Of a stretch of DNA of 64,000 bases, positions 36,722-48,098 are shown piece after piece (positions within the stretch are counted from its first letter, which is position 1; each line of letters starts with the position of its first letter). The DNA lies in contig JASDDO010000019.1 of NCBI GenBank assembly GCA_030015575.1, forward strand, positions 518,044,986 to 518,108,985, read 5' to 3'. Under the pieces are notes generated by a model. That model worked only from the letters and a program-made list of their open reading frames with translations, was not told where the DNA came from and ran no database searches. Both the position numbers and the translations under genes were made by a program. Source of the DNA: Agapanthus africanus (taxonomy: Eukaryota; Streptophyta; Magnoliopsida; Asparagales; Amaryllidaceae).

Positions 36722-36735
36722 TGCAAGTGGCAGAT
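36722..36735 (+). other. Polypurine tract of element B
   Basis: TGCAAGTGGCAGAT before the 3' LTR. A C interrupts the purine run that is GGGAG in the relatives. Confidence 0.65.
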
Positions 36736-38962
36736 TGTTAGTTGTATGTATGCCCTAGAGGCCAGTATTGTACAGATGATGTATATTATATTGGATGCTT
36801 GGACATATATAGAGATGAATTTCTTGCTCGATATGATAGTATGCTATCTGGTTGCTCTTTATCTTAACATATACACTTGTCTCTTTAAACTGTCTTATAG
36901 TTACATGTTGGTAAAGCCCTTAGGATGTGTACTTGACTACCTGGACTATGATGCAGATCATACTAGTGGGGACATGGTAGTCCATAGGTATATCCTTCAA
37001 GGTCCCTAGTCATGGGTGTATCGAGACGGGGCATCGATATACCAGTGTAGACTAGCGTATACGCTTCTCGACCCATGAGATGGACGATGGATGATCCCAT
37101 ATCCATTGGTGTTCGACATCAGAGATGGTATACGGGTTCTCAGTGGAGACTGGGTACACTGGACGGACTCGCCGAGAACTCCCAGATGGTATTATATCTC
37201 ACGTCAGATGGCAGTTCTCAGGTGACACTTGTACAGGTTAGTCTGTAGACCCGAGATCGTCATAGAGTCTTGTGTGATTCCCACTGTGCTTTGATCTCCA
37301 CCTTACCACGTCCATGAGGGCATGCAAAACGGTGGTCTTTGGGTACAGTCCCGAGTCACATGGAGGCAATGAGCGATAGGAGGGGTTTCGTCTCTCCCGG
37401 TATTGGGGGTTGATGTTGCGCTGTGCTCGATTGGCCGTAACAGGGAAGACCCTGGCCAGGGCTGATCAGAGATTTGCTAGTAAGTGTTACCAGTAGTTTC
37501 TCGACCCGTTATGAGCCTCACATCGGCACGACTTATCGGTTATTGGGGTCTGACGTTTACCACCCCTAGACTTGATATGCGACATATCAGACGAACAGAC
37601 CGGACTGTACGGTAAGTGTTACTGGTTGGATTCACAGGAGTGTGAGCGGGCTAGCTCGTCGATCTTCTGATCGCTCAATACCCGGATGGCCGTTACGTTT
37701 AGCAGACCGCTTGCGGCTTGTGGGTTCTTGATATGATCATCATCTGCTGCCGGCGTATTGACGAGTCTTTAGAGTCTTACACAGAGGTTTCCTGGCTCAA
37801 GCGAAACGAAATAGGAGCGCATATGAGATATGTGCAGGACCGAGAATAATGCGTGTATGTGATACCGTATTCCATTCTCATGATGAATGTATCGATTGGT
37901 TATATGCGATATAACCTAGATATCGAATCAAGGATTGATTCGATAAGCCGATACATAGGATACTAGTCGGTTATATGCGATATGACCGGATCGTTAAATC
38001 AAGTGTTGATTTAATGATTTAATGTATAATTATATATTTGATATATTACTTTGCATTAACTAGTATTGGTTCACTTTAAATGGATTTTCTCACTTTATGT
38101 GCAAATTGTATATGTGATATACTTTTGTGCACATGTTTGTATCATGTTTGATGATGCTTGCTCATTTGGTTAAGTGTAAAGAATTAAACCTTGGTTAAGT
38201 AAATGGTTAGGGTTTTTATTTATTCATTCATTTATCTTTTTAATTTGGATTAAAAAGAAATTGCAAAAGAAAACAAAATGGTTGCTATCATTCTTGAAGC
38301 TTGTTGAAGCTTCATGAAGCTTTGACCAAAGTGACCATTTTGTCTTCATGCTTAATCCTAACCATTCATCTAACCTTAGTTAATTCTCTACACCTAACCA
38401 TGGTTCATATTATGATAAGTATTCATTTCTTTTGGTTTTTTAATACAAGACTTATCATATTCTATCTTGAGCTTCTTCTTCTTCTTCAAGAAAAAGCTTG
38501 CCATCATCAATGGCTTCTTGAGTAAAAGTGTGAGAAATCTAATTCTAAAGTGAACCCACCTCCTATTTCTTCACCCTCTACCTCTTGCCAAGTAGTATAG
38601 GGTGTTTTCTTCACAAGTTTCACAACTTGGTGAAGTTGGAGCTTGATCTTGTGTAACCTCGACGTAGATCATCTTCGGCATCGTAGCCGACGACTGTTCC
38701 GCTCATTTCTCCGATGAAGCCGATGCAAGAGTCTGGGATTCGAGATGGACAGCGAGGGGACAACTACGTGGAGCTAAGGAAGTGGATAACCGGATCTACA
38801 AAGGTTGTAGTTTCCTACTTTTAGTTAAGTTGTTAACTAGTTTCCTTTTCGCCTAAAATTCTAGTTAACGATCCGTATTAGGGTTTCTCGGCACTCGTAA
38901 AATTATAAATTGGCATGCTTGATGCCTTGTGAGACTTCATTAGCGTGCCTAGGATCCCTACA
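36736..38962 (+). repeat. 3' LTR of element B
   Basis: 2227 bp, starting TGTTAGTTGTATG and ending CCTACA, followed by the target copy CAATT. Confidence 0.94.
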
Positions 38963-40305
38963 CAATTGCCGTTGACATATAGCAACGAAACCGGCGATAT
39001 CACATTTTACACTTACGGTCACAGAAAAGAAAGTGTAAAATTACAACAGTTGGAATCCGCAACCTCTTTAGACATCGCATGCCTAATCAAATGAATTCCT
39101 TAGACATCGCATGCCTAACAATTATAAACCCTGCATTTTAGTCTCATTATCGAAAACACTTTTCACTATCAAGTCGGGCAATTCAACAGGATTCCCGACA
39201 TTCTGATCGAATGCTCGTCGCAAACTTTAGTAGACGGCCGCACCCCCGATGCCGTCGACGAAGTGCACCAAGGCGGAACACCGCTGCCGCGAGCACCCGA
39301 ACGGATGCTTTCGGCGATGGGGTTCTCCTACAGTCACTTGGTCGGGGCTATGGGACGAGGATGTCTATTATGTTTACCCGGTGAGTATCCGCGTGCGCTA
39401 CGTGATTGCGACGGACTTTTGATTACATCAAAATTCCGTGGCAACCGATCAAGTGAGACTAAACTGCTATGTTTATAATATCCAAATCAGTTATCTCATA
39501 ACTACTTGTGGATTCCAAATATTGTATCACATTCAAGATAAATAGAAAATGTTAAACTTTCCGATCGAACAATCAAACACCCAAGTTTTCCCGGAACAGC
39601 TCAACACATGAAATAAGTTTAAAAACATTCACTTCATGCCACAGTAGCAACGGTCCAGCCGTAGAAGGGTCAAGCCAACGCCTCACATGTGGCACGCCGT
39701 ACTGCCCCAAACTCTAAGGTTCAAAGGGCAGTTCAAGACGGTCACATAATCGAGTTAAGGTTTGTTGTCTTCTAGAGGGTCCATCGCGTTTCTTGCACTA
39801 CTTAGAACGTTCTTAAACCACGGAAAAATCCAACATTTGGAAATTTCCCGACAGGAAAAAAATAGGTATTTATATCCGGTCGAACTTTTCAACATTTTCT
39901 GAAATTATCCGGAACAACACATAGACGGAGTTAGACTTCCCGATCGAAACACCGAGTCCCCAATACAACCCAGAAAACTGAACTGTTGAGTATAAAATAA
40001 AAATACCCAGAAAACACATGAGACAGATAGTGACATTACTATGCAAACTGCAATGAACAAGGTGACTGTACGGCCGCGGAACCGCCGCACGAGCCATGCT
40101 CGTGTCACGGTTCCACGGTGCCATGATCGAATTAGGCGCACGTTTTGCACAGTAGTTCTTAGAAAACCCTGCTGATTTTTCTGCATATTTTTAATTCACA
40201 AAAATCACAGTTTTGAAAAATTGTATAGAGAAGGGTTTTTAATTAGGGTTTCGGGTTCGATCGGACTTCTAACATCGTCTACACTTCGCCTAAAACTCTA
40301 GCTAG
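38963..40305 (-). other. Element C leader, PBS-proximal part
   Basis: Minus-strand leader of C resuming after B, the reverse complement of D 8480-9795. It includes the block (about 39150-39465) that B lacks and the GC hairpin at 40074-40118. The frame at 39263-39478 lies in that block on the opposite strand and has no conserved counterpart, so I do not call it. Confidence 0.82.
40074..40118 (-). other. GC-rich hairpin about 200 nt after PBS, element C
   Basis: Outer arms CCGTGGAACC and GGTTCCGCGG (minus strand; one G-U) enclose a perfect CACGAGC/GCTCGTG inner stem with a three-base loop. It lies 199 nt from the PBS. Confidence 0.7.
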
Positions 40306-40317
40306 GCTCTGATACCA
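40306..40317 (-). other. Primer-binding site of element C (tRNA-Met)
   Basis: The minus strand reads TGGTATCAGAGC, one base from the 5' LTR. Confidence 0.9.
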
Positions 40318-40318
40318 C

Positions 40319-42522
40319 TGTAGGGTTCCTAGGCACACCCATGAGGTTCTACAACTGATCAACCATGCCAAATTCAAAAATTTCATGTGCCGAGAAACCC
40401 TAATTGAGATCGTTAAGTAGAGGATAGGCGAAACTAAATGCAAGCAAACAACTTTACTAATAAGTGAAAGGAACTACAACCTTTGTAGATCCGGTCCTCC
40501 ACCTCCAAAGCTCCGTGACGACGTCCCTTCGCTGCGATCATCAGGATCCCGGACTCTAGCGATGGTTTCGTCGGAGAAATGATCGGGCTAGGTCGTTGAC
40601 TTCGATGCCGAAGATGATCTACGTCGATGCGACTCAAACTCAAGCTCCATCTTCACTTGGTCATGAACCTTGTGAAGAAAACACCCTATACAACATGGCA
40701 AGTGGTAGAGGATGAAGAAATAGGAAGTGGGTTCACTTTGGATTTGGATTTTTCACTTGGATTCATCACTTGGAATTTTCTAGCAAGATTTTCTTCTCTT
40801 CATGAAGAAGAAGAAGAAGAAAGAAAAGAATGAATGAATATTATTAAAATAGAAAATAAAGTGATGCTTATCATATTGCAACCATGGGTTAGTAAAACCA
40901 TGTAGAGAATAAACTAGGGTTTAGGTAATGGTTAGGTTTAAGAACAAAACAAAAATGGTTTAGACTTTTCAAAGATGCTAGAAAACAACATGAAGCTTCT
41001 AGCAAAGAAAAGAAAGAAACCATTTTGATTTTACAAAATAAATAAAGAAAACAAAAACCTAACCATTAACTAAACAAAGGTGTAAGTCACAAACCCACCC
41101 ATGTTTGCATGTATCATCAAACATGATACAAACTAGTGCACAAAAATATATCACATATACAACTTGTGCAAATCAAGTGAGAAAATCAATCTTAAGTGAA
41201 CCAATACTAGTTAATGTAAAGTAATATATCAAATATATAATTATACATTAAATCATTAAATCAACACTTGATCTAATGATCCGGTCATACTGCATATAAC
41301 CGACTAATATCAAGCGTATCAATATATCGAATCAACAATTGATTCGGTAACCCGGATATATCTTATATAACCGTCCGATGATACAAATTGCGAGAATAGA
41401 ATTCAGTATCACATACTGGTATTATTCTCGGTCCCGCACATATCTCATATGCACTCCTATTTCGTTTCGCTTGAGCCAGGAAACCTCTGTGTAGGACTCT
41501 AAAGACTCGTCAATACGCCGGCAGTAGGTGATGATCATATGAAACACCCACAAACCGCAAGCGGTCTGCTAAACGTAACGGCCACCCGGGTATTGAGCGA
41601 TCAGAAGATCAACGAGCAAGCCCGCTCACACTCCAGTGAATCCAACCAGTAACACTTACCGTACAGTCCGGTGTGTTCGTCTGACATGTCGCATATCTCG
41701 TCTAGGGGTGGTAAACGTCAGACCCCAGTAGCTTGATAAGTCATGCCGATGTAAGGTCCATAACAAGCGTGAAACTACTGATAACTCTTACCAGTATATC
41801 ACTGCAACTCTGGCAAGGGATTTCCAGTTATGGCCAGTCGAGCATAGCACAATATCAACCCCAATACCGGGAGAGACGAATCCCCTCCTATCGCTCATTG
41901 CCTCCATGTGAATCGGGACTGTACCTAAAAACCACCTGTTTGCACGACTCAGTAGAGCCGTGGTAGGGTGGAAATCAAAGCACCGTGGAAGACACACAAG
42001 ACTCTATGACGATCTCGGGTCAACAGACTAAGCTGGACCAGTGTCACCACAGAACTGCCATCTGACCTGAGGTATAATACCATCTGGGAGTTCTCGGCGA
42101 GTCCGTTCAGTGTACCCAGTCTCTACTGAGCACCCGCATACCATCTCTGATGTCAAACATCAATGGATATGGGATCATCCATCGCCCATCACATGGGTCG
42201 AGAAGATATACGCTAGTCTACTCTGGAATATCGATGCCCCGTCTCGATATTCCCACGACTAGGAACATTGAAGGATGTACTCATGGACTACCCAGGCCCC
42301 ACTAGTATGATCTACATCATAGTCCTGGAGATCGAGTACACATCCTAAGGGCTTTATCAACATGTAACAGAGAGACAGAAAGCATACATGTTAAGATAAA
42401 GAGCAACCAGATAGCGTACTATCATGTCGAGCAAGAAAGTCCTACCTATATATGTCCCAGCATCCACTACAATATACATCAAATGTACAGTAATGGCCTC
42501 TAGGGCATACATATAACTAACA
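40319..42522 (-). repeat. 5' LTR of element C
   Basis: 2204 bp, the partner of 338-2542. It is followed by GGAAC (42523-42527), where element E resumes. Confidence 0.93.
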
Positions 42523-42731
42523 GGAACCCCCGTCCCATCGGTGACCCAGACATATTCTAAGGCAACATCACCTAATCTTGGAGATGGTTGATCTCCAGGG
42601 GATCGAGGTTAGGAGAGTAGACTCAGAGAACAACACGGCGGATCCACTCACAAAGGCTTTTTCCCAGAAAGAGACTTTTATGGGATGGTTGAGTATGAGA
42701 TACTACAACCACTGCTATATGATGGCCCTAG
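42523..42731 (+). pseudogene. Copia element E: RNase H end (right half)
   Basis: Continues the fragment broken off at position 337. It aligns with B 36517-36721 (GGAACCC..., GGATCCACTCAC, ending CCCTAG). It is followed by TGCAAGTGGGAGAT (42732-42745), the polypurine tract, and then an LTR. Confidence 0.82.
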
Positions 42732-42745
42732 TGCAAGTGGGAGAT

Positions 42746-44950
42746 TGTTAGTTATATGTATGCCTTAGAGGCCATTACTGTACATGATATATATATTGTA
42801 GTGGATGCTTGGACATATATAGGGAGGAATTTCTTGCTCGACATGATAATATGATATCTGGTTACTCTTTATCTTAACATGTACACTGATTGTCTCCCTG
42901 TTACATATTGGTAAAGCCCTTAGGATGCGTACTTGACTACCTAGATTATGATGGAGATCATACTAGTTGGACAAAGGTATTCTGTGAGTACATCCTTTAA
43001 TGTCCTTAGTCGTGGGTGTATCGAGACGGGGCATCGATATACCAGAGTAGACTAGCGTATAGCTTCTCGACCCATGAAGATGCGCGACGGATGATCCTAT
43101 ATCCAATGGTGTTTGACATTAGAGATGATATACGGGTGCTCAGTGGAGACTGGGTACACTGGACAGACTCGCTGAGAACTCCCAGATGCTATTATACCTC
43201 ACGTCAGATGGCAGTTCTCTGCTGACACTGGTACAGGTTAATCTGTCGACCCGAGATCGTCATAGAGTCTTGTTTGATTCCCACCGTGCTTTGATTTCCA
43301 CCTTACCACATTCAAGAGAACGTGCAAAACGGTGGTTTTTGGGTACAGTCCTGAGTCACATGGAGGCAATGAGCGATAGGAGGGGATTCGTCTCTCCCGG
43401 TATTGGGAGTTGATGTTACGCTGTGCTCGATTGGCTATAACATAATGTCCCTGGCCAGGGCTGATTATGAGATTTAATGGTAAATGTTACCAATAGTTTC
43501 TCAACCTATTATGAGCCTCACATCGGCACGACTTATTGAGTTACTGGTGTCTGAAGTTTACCACCTCTAGACGAGATATGCGACATATCAGACAAAGAGA
43601 CCGGACTGTACGGTAAGTGTTACTGATTGAATTCGCAAGAGCATGAGCAGGCTTACTTGTTGATCTTCTGATCGCTCAATACCCGGGTGGCCGTTATATT
43701 TAGCACGCCTCTTGCGGCTTGTGGGTGTTTGATATGACCATCACCTACTGCCGGCGTATTGACGAGTCTTTAGAGTCCTATACAGAGGTTTCCTGGCTCA
43801 GGCGAAACGGAGTAGGAGCACATATGAGATATGTGCAGGACTGAGATTAATACGTGTATGAGATACCGTATTCTATTCTCGCGATTTATTCGTATCGATC
43901 GGTTATATGTGATATAGCTGGGTTATCGAATCAAGTGTTGATTCGATAAATTGATACACATGATATTAGTCGGTTATATGTGATATATCCGGATTATTGA
44001 ATCAAGTGTTGATTTGATAATCTAATGTATAATTATATATTTGATATATTAATTTACATTAACTAGTATTAGCTCACTTAAGATTTTTTTTCTCACTTGT
44101 TTTGTGCATTAAGTGTATATGTGATATATACTTATATACATAGTTTGTATCATGCTTGATGATACATGCAAGCATGGGTGTGTGTGTGACTTACACCATG
44201 ATAATCAAAATGTGAAGGTTTTTATTTATCTTAAAAATTCAAAATTAGTGAGAATTTTGTCATGCTTGGAAGCTTGGAGAAGCTTGAAGCATCTTTGACA
44301 AAGTCCACTTGTTTTGTCTCACTTAAGATATTTATTAACCTAACCATTTTAATTAGCCATGGTTTAGTCTCTACAATGGTTAGTATATGATACTAACTCA
44401 CCCATGGTTGCTATTCTCACCTCATATTAGTTTTCATTCTTCATTTTTCATGGCTGCTTTCTTCATCTCCTTCCTTCTTCAAGCTTACTAGCTCCATGAA
44501 ACATGAAGAAATATTGTGAGAAAATAAAATCTAAAGTGAGCCCACTTCCTACTTCATCATCTTATACACTTGCTTGGGTAGTAAAGGGTGTTCTCTTCAC
44601 AAAGTTCTTGACCTAGTGAAGAGGTAGCTTGGGTTTGAGTCTCCTCGACGTAGATCATCTTCGGCCTCGAAGACTTCGAGCAAGCTTGTTCATTTCTCCA
44701 AAGGAACCCATACTAGAGTTCGGAAGATCTTCGATCGCTGCAAAGGGACTACAACACGGAGCTTTAGAAGTGAAGGAGTGATCTGCAAAGGTTGTATTCC
44801 TTATTCACTTAGTTTAATAGTTGATTACATGTTATATTGTCTAGTTACTCTAGCTTGATCCTAGCTTAGGATTGATTAGCACCTTAGAATTTTTAATTTT
44901 GGCATGGTAGTTGCTATGAAAACCTAGTAGGGTGCTAAGGAATCCCAACA
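42746..44950 (+). repeat. LTR shared by copia elements E and F
   Basis: 2205 bp, starting TGTTAGTTATATG and ending AATCCCAACA. To its left are the pol end and polypurine tract of E; to its right are a PBS and the leader of F. It is thus both a 3' LTR and a 5' LTR. It is the most diverged of the copia LTRs here, consistent with the oldest layer. Confidence 0.88.
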
Positions 44951-44951
44951 G

Positions 44952-44963
44952 TGGTATCAGAGC
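44952..44963 (+). other. Primer-binding site of element F (tRNA-Met)
   Basis: TGGTATCAGAGC, one base after the shared LTR. Confidence 0.9.
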
Positions 44964-46749
44964 CGGGCTAGAGTATTAGACGGTGTTTGTTAGATTACGA
45001 AACCGAAACTGCTCCAAAACTTGGAACACCGAATACTAGGTTCTGTCGATTTTTTATTGACCTCAATTTTTTTTTTCGAACAACTGCAGAATGTTGTATA
45101 TGATATAACAAGAACACTGGCAAAATTTGAGGCATTTTGGAGAATTTTTTGCCGGCCACCATACCCCCCATCTCGGCTAAAAACCGAGCTCCCTCCTGAA
45201 ATATTGCCTGTGTTCCAGTCTCTGGGTTTTGGTGTTTCAGGTGTTGTTTGTTTTTGCTAATTTTGCATGAGATGTAATCTTACACTATAAACAATTCGGA
45301 GTGTTTCGTATTCGTAGTTTAACATTGTATTTGGGTTTTCACAAGTTATCTAGGCGAAGTTAAAAAGTTCAATCGAATGTCAAAAATCCATTTTTCCAAG
45401 TTTAACTTATTCGGAAAAATATGCAAGTAATTCTGTGGACCCTCTAGAAGAATGAAACCCTAACTCGACTTTTTTGGATCGCGGAACCACGGTCATATCC
45501 TAGGGTTTGCCGCAGTTCCGTGGCGACATGAGTGAGGCTTGGGTTTGCCCTTCTACGGTAGGTCCATAGGTACTGCAGCATGTTCCGGGTACTATTAAAA
45601 CTGTGCTCAAGTGTTGAGCTGTCGGAAAATTGTGGGACTTTGATGAATCGATCGAAAAGTTTAACGTCGTTCGGATATCATGTGATGGGATACAATAATT
45701 GGAATCTATCTAGTTGCATGCAAGTTTAACATTTCGGCCTCGGACGAAATCGGGAATCTTGTTGAATTACCCGACTTTCTTTGAAAAGTGTTTTCATGGT
45801 TGAAACCTAAATGTAAAATTTGCATTGTTAGGCATGAAATCCAGAATATGTGATATTCCAGGTTTATGATATCTAAGGGCAGTGTGGATTCCAATTGTTA
45901 TAGTTTTTCACTTTCTTTTCTGCGACCGTAAGTGTAATATGTAGTGTATCGCCGGTTTCGTTGTTATATGTAAACGACAATTGGGATACGCATATTTACT
46001 TACGTTGATGATATGTGTTGTTATGTGTTGCTGGGATATGTTATATTGGATCGTCGTGTTTGAATAGCCGGGTTTTTTTATGTGAGATGAGAGTTTTTCA
46101 TTTTTATTAATGTAAAATTCAAAGTATGTAATATTTTTTTATTGCGGCACTTTCGGGTTGAAGATGATATCACCATTGTATATTATTTACTTTTCCGCAT
46201 TAGAATGGACCCAAGGAGGGGAGCACAAGTAACCGAGTTCTAGAGTCCAGTGGGAGACCATCTCGAGGCGTCGAGCCCGGGTCTCCTAACTCTAGAATTG
46301 GTAGGGTTGCTTGCCACTCTCGTAGGGGTCTAGGGATATGGGTTTGGTTATTTATCGCGACCATAGAATCCGTGTTTTATGCAGGCTTAATATAAAACCC
46401 AGATATCCTAGTATATCCAATATTTCATATGTTGTTTTCTTCTGCGATATCTGTGATGTGATCATTTCATATGTTGAGATAGATACTGTATATATAGTAT
46501 ATATGATATATTATATAGACGTTGCTTATGTTTTACACCCGTGCTAGCCCTGCCCCGCTCTGCCGTTAGTTACCTAACCTAACGGTACATGACGAGATAT
46601 CGAGGCGAATGCGGATGTCATAAGCGTACGTTGTATTTATCTGTGATGCTTAGGTAACTTAAATGATGGGACTTCATTAATGAGATTAATGAAAGAAAAT
46701 AAACCTAAAGATGTTGTGGAATCAAATTTTCAAAGACAGGTAGCTCTAA

Positions 46750-46990
46750 TTGTTGCTTTGCATAGCGGTATTCCTTGTAGAATATCCAGCACCTTATTCG
46801 ATAAGGAAAGAGCCGAGATCCCTTCACTGGGAGTGACCTCTTTAGCGATAACTGACAGATTCTACAACCTTCAGTTTCGTCTTTTGATTGCTTTTCTAGT
46901 TTTTGCTTTGCATAGTGGTAGTGTGAAATATCCTGAACCTTATTCGACGAGGAAAGTGCCGAGATCCCTTTACTAGCGAAACTAGCAAAG
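46750..46990 (+). repeat. 146-bp tandem repeat in element F leader (2 copies)
   Basis: ATCCAGCACC at 46784 and ATCCTGAACC at 46930, with the same following blocks as in B and D. Confidence 0.72.
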
Positions 46991-47117
46991 GCCTCAAAAA
47001 CACTCCATTTTTAAATCATTTGATTCTACAACGATATCAAGTTCATTACGCAAGAGGTTTTCTTAAAAACCTGTCGTAGCCCTCCGTCATTTCAGATAAG
47101 TAATAGTTAGTATTCGT

Positions 47118-47325
47118 GTTGCGTTTGTTGATCTCTGTCAAGGAGTAGTGTGCGATAGCTGATTAGTGCTTATCTGCAAAGCATATGATGCGATTGATAT
47201 AGGGTAATCGTGCGACCTTATTGACCTCTGTCAAGGGTCTTATGGGTGGGTTTATTTCAATCATGAAATGACGGGTTGAACTCTACTAGCAGCTTATGGC
47301 TTGATGACCTCTGTCAAGGTTATTG
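47118..47325 (+). other. Three-hairpin leader cassette, element F (decayed)
   Basis: Inner stems at 47128-47141 (TTGAT/GTCAA), 47221-47234 (TTGAC/GTCAA) and 47305-47316 (TGAC/GTCA), all with the same loop CTCT. The outer stems are eroded (three or four pairs with mismatches). This fits an old copy no longer under selection. Confidence 0.55.
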
Positions 47326-47792
47326 GATGCTAGGGCAAAATTATTGGAAATTTCAAGTGTTGAAATTTGCAATGAGATTGTATATCTTCTATGAGATAGT
47401 TGGATCCCGATACCCACTGCGAGTAAGAGTTACTCCTAGGAGAGTTTTGCACATTACAATTAGCTGATCAAGTAGGTGTCTAGAAAGGTGTTAACGGGGT
47501 TACGCTCCTGGGAAAACGAGGTTTATTTTAATTAGGTCCATGCGAAAGCACGGGGAACCTCCCTTAAAGTACCGGCACTGGCGTGGATGAAAGATTGGCG
47601 AAATTGTAGGGTGTAATTAATCCCGTCTAGTCTTTCCTTTTAGGGTTTGATAGAAGATTTGATAAAAACAGTAGGAGCCATCCTGATTAGATAAAATAAT
47701 AACCAATCTAAACTTTCAAGAGCATAAGCTGAGTATTTTCTTTTCTCTCTCTCCAGGTAGCGACCAAGTCACGCCTTAATCAAGATAATAAT

Positions 47793-48098
47793 ATGGATGC
47801 ATTGACCGAACTCACTTGTTATACTGCACTGGGGAACGTTGGTCCTGCTCCAACTTATAATTGTTATAAGACCGAGCAGGAAATATGGGATTACTGGAAT
47901 TCCCATACCACCCAAACGAAGAAAGTGCATATTGATGCATCTTCTTCGGGTGTGTTCATTACCGAGAACTGTTTTTCAGTATCCTCTACGTCCAGGGTAT
48001 GTGATACCAAATCAGGATCCCACATATGTAATCTGTTACATGGGCTACAGATAGGTAGAGAACTGAGAACGGGTGATAAAGTTTCAAGAATTGGAAAC
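47793..48098 (+). pseudogene. Copia element F: gag-less segment and start of protease
   Basis: Frame MDALTELTCYTALGN... to SSGVFITENCFSV, followed by a protease start in which the catalytic DTGS has become DTKSGS. The upstream ATG after the acceptor is AAG. It stops at 48098, where the gypsy LTR of G begins; the rest of F must lie beyond the window. Confidence 0.8.

Larger units (their letters stand above)
17555..38962 (+). mobile_element. Copia element B (gag-less; 5' LTR split by gypsy A)
   Basis: About 10.27 kb without the gypsy insertion. The 5' LTR is 17555-17975 plus 29117-30921 and the 3' LTR is 36736-38962. The target duplication CAATT is at 17550-17554 and 38963-38967, inside the leader of C. 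The PBS, three-hairpin leader, protease-integrase frame and a long RT-RNase H frame are all present. It is the best preserved of the gag-less copies: its RT keeps YVDD. By eye the LTRs differ by one to two percent. Confidence 0.94.
338..42522 (-). mobile_element. Copia element C (interrupted by D and by B plus A)
   Basis: An LTR retrotransposon on the minus strand, about 10.4 kb once its insertions are removed. The 3' LTR lies at 338-2542 and the 5' LTR at 40319-42522, and both begin TG and end CA in element orientation. The target duplication GGAAC is seen at 333-337 and 42523-42527, so the LTR pair belongs to one insertion event. Internal parts are 2543-6257, 16662-17554 and 38963-40318, separated by elements D and B, each with its own duplication. 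The PBS matches initiator tRNA-Met. The pol region is broken and the Gag region is absent. Confidence 0.93.
44951..47756 (+). other. Element F long untranslated leader
   Basis: About 2.8 kb, homologous to the B and D leaders from roughly 45400 on, with a GACCGTAAGT box near 45924, two 146-bp repeat copies (46784 and 46930) and a decayed three-hairpin cassette. I do not find the PBS-proximal GC hairpin here; only a short CTCGG/CCGAG stem near 45172-45190. No gene is seen. Confidence 0.72.

Noticed and set aside
45478-45530. The CGGAAC/GTTCCG hairpin of F as counterpart of the PBS-proximal GC hairpin
   Set aside because: By alignment this segment corresponds to D 9030-9105, several hundred bases further downstream, so it is not the same structure.
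42523-48098. Reading the E/F region as one ordinary element with two LTRs
   Set aside because: Only one LTR is present, with pol end to its left and PBS plus leader to its right. An ordinary element has the opposite order inside two LTRs.
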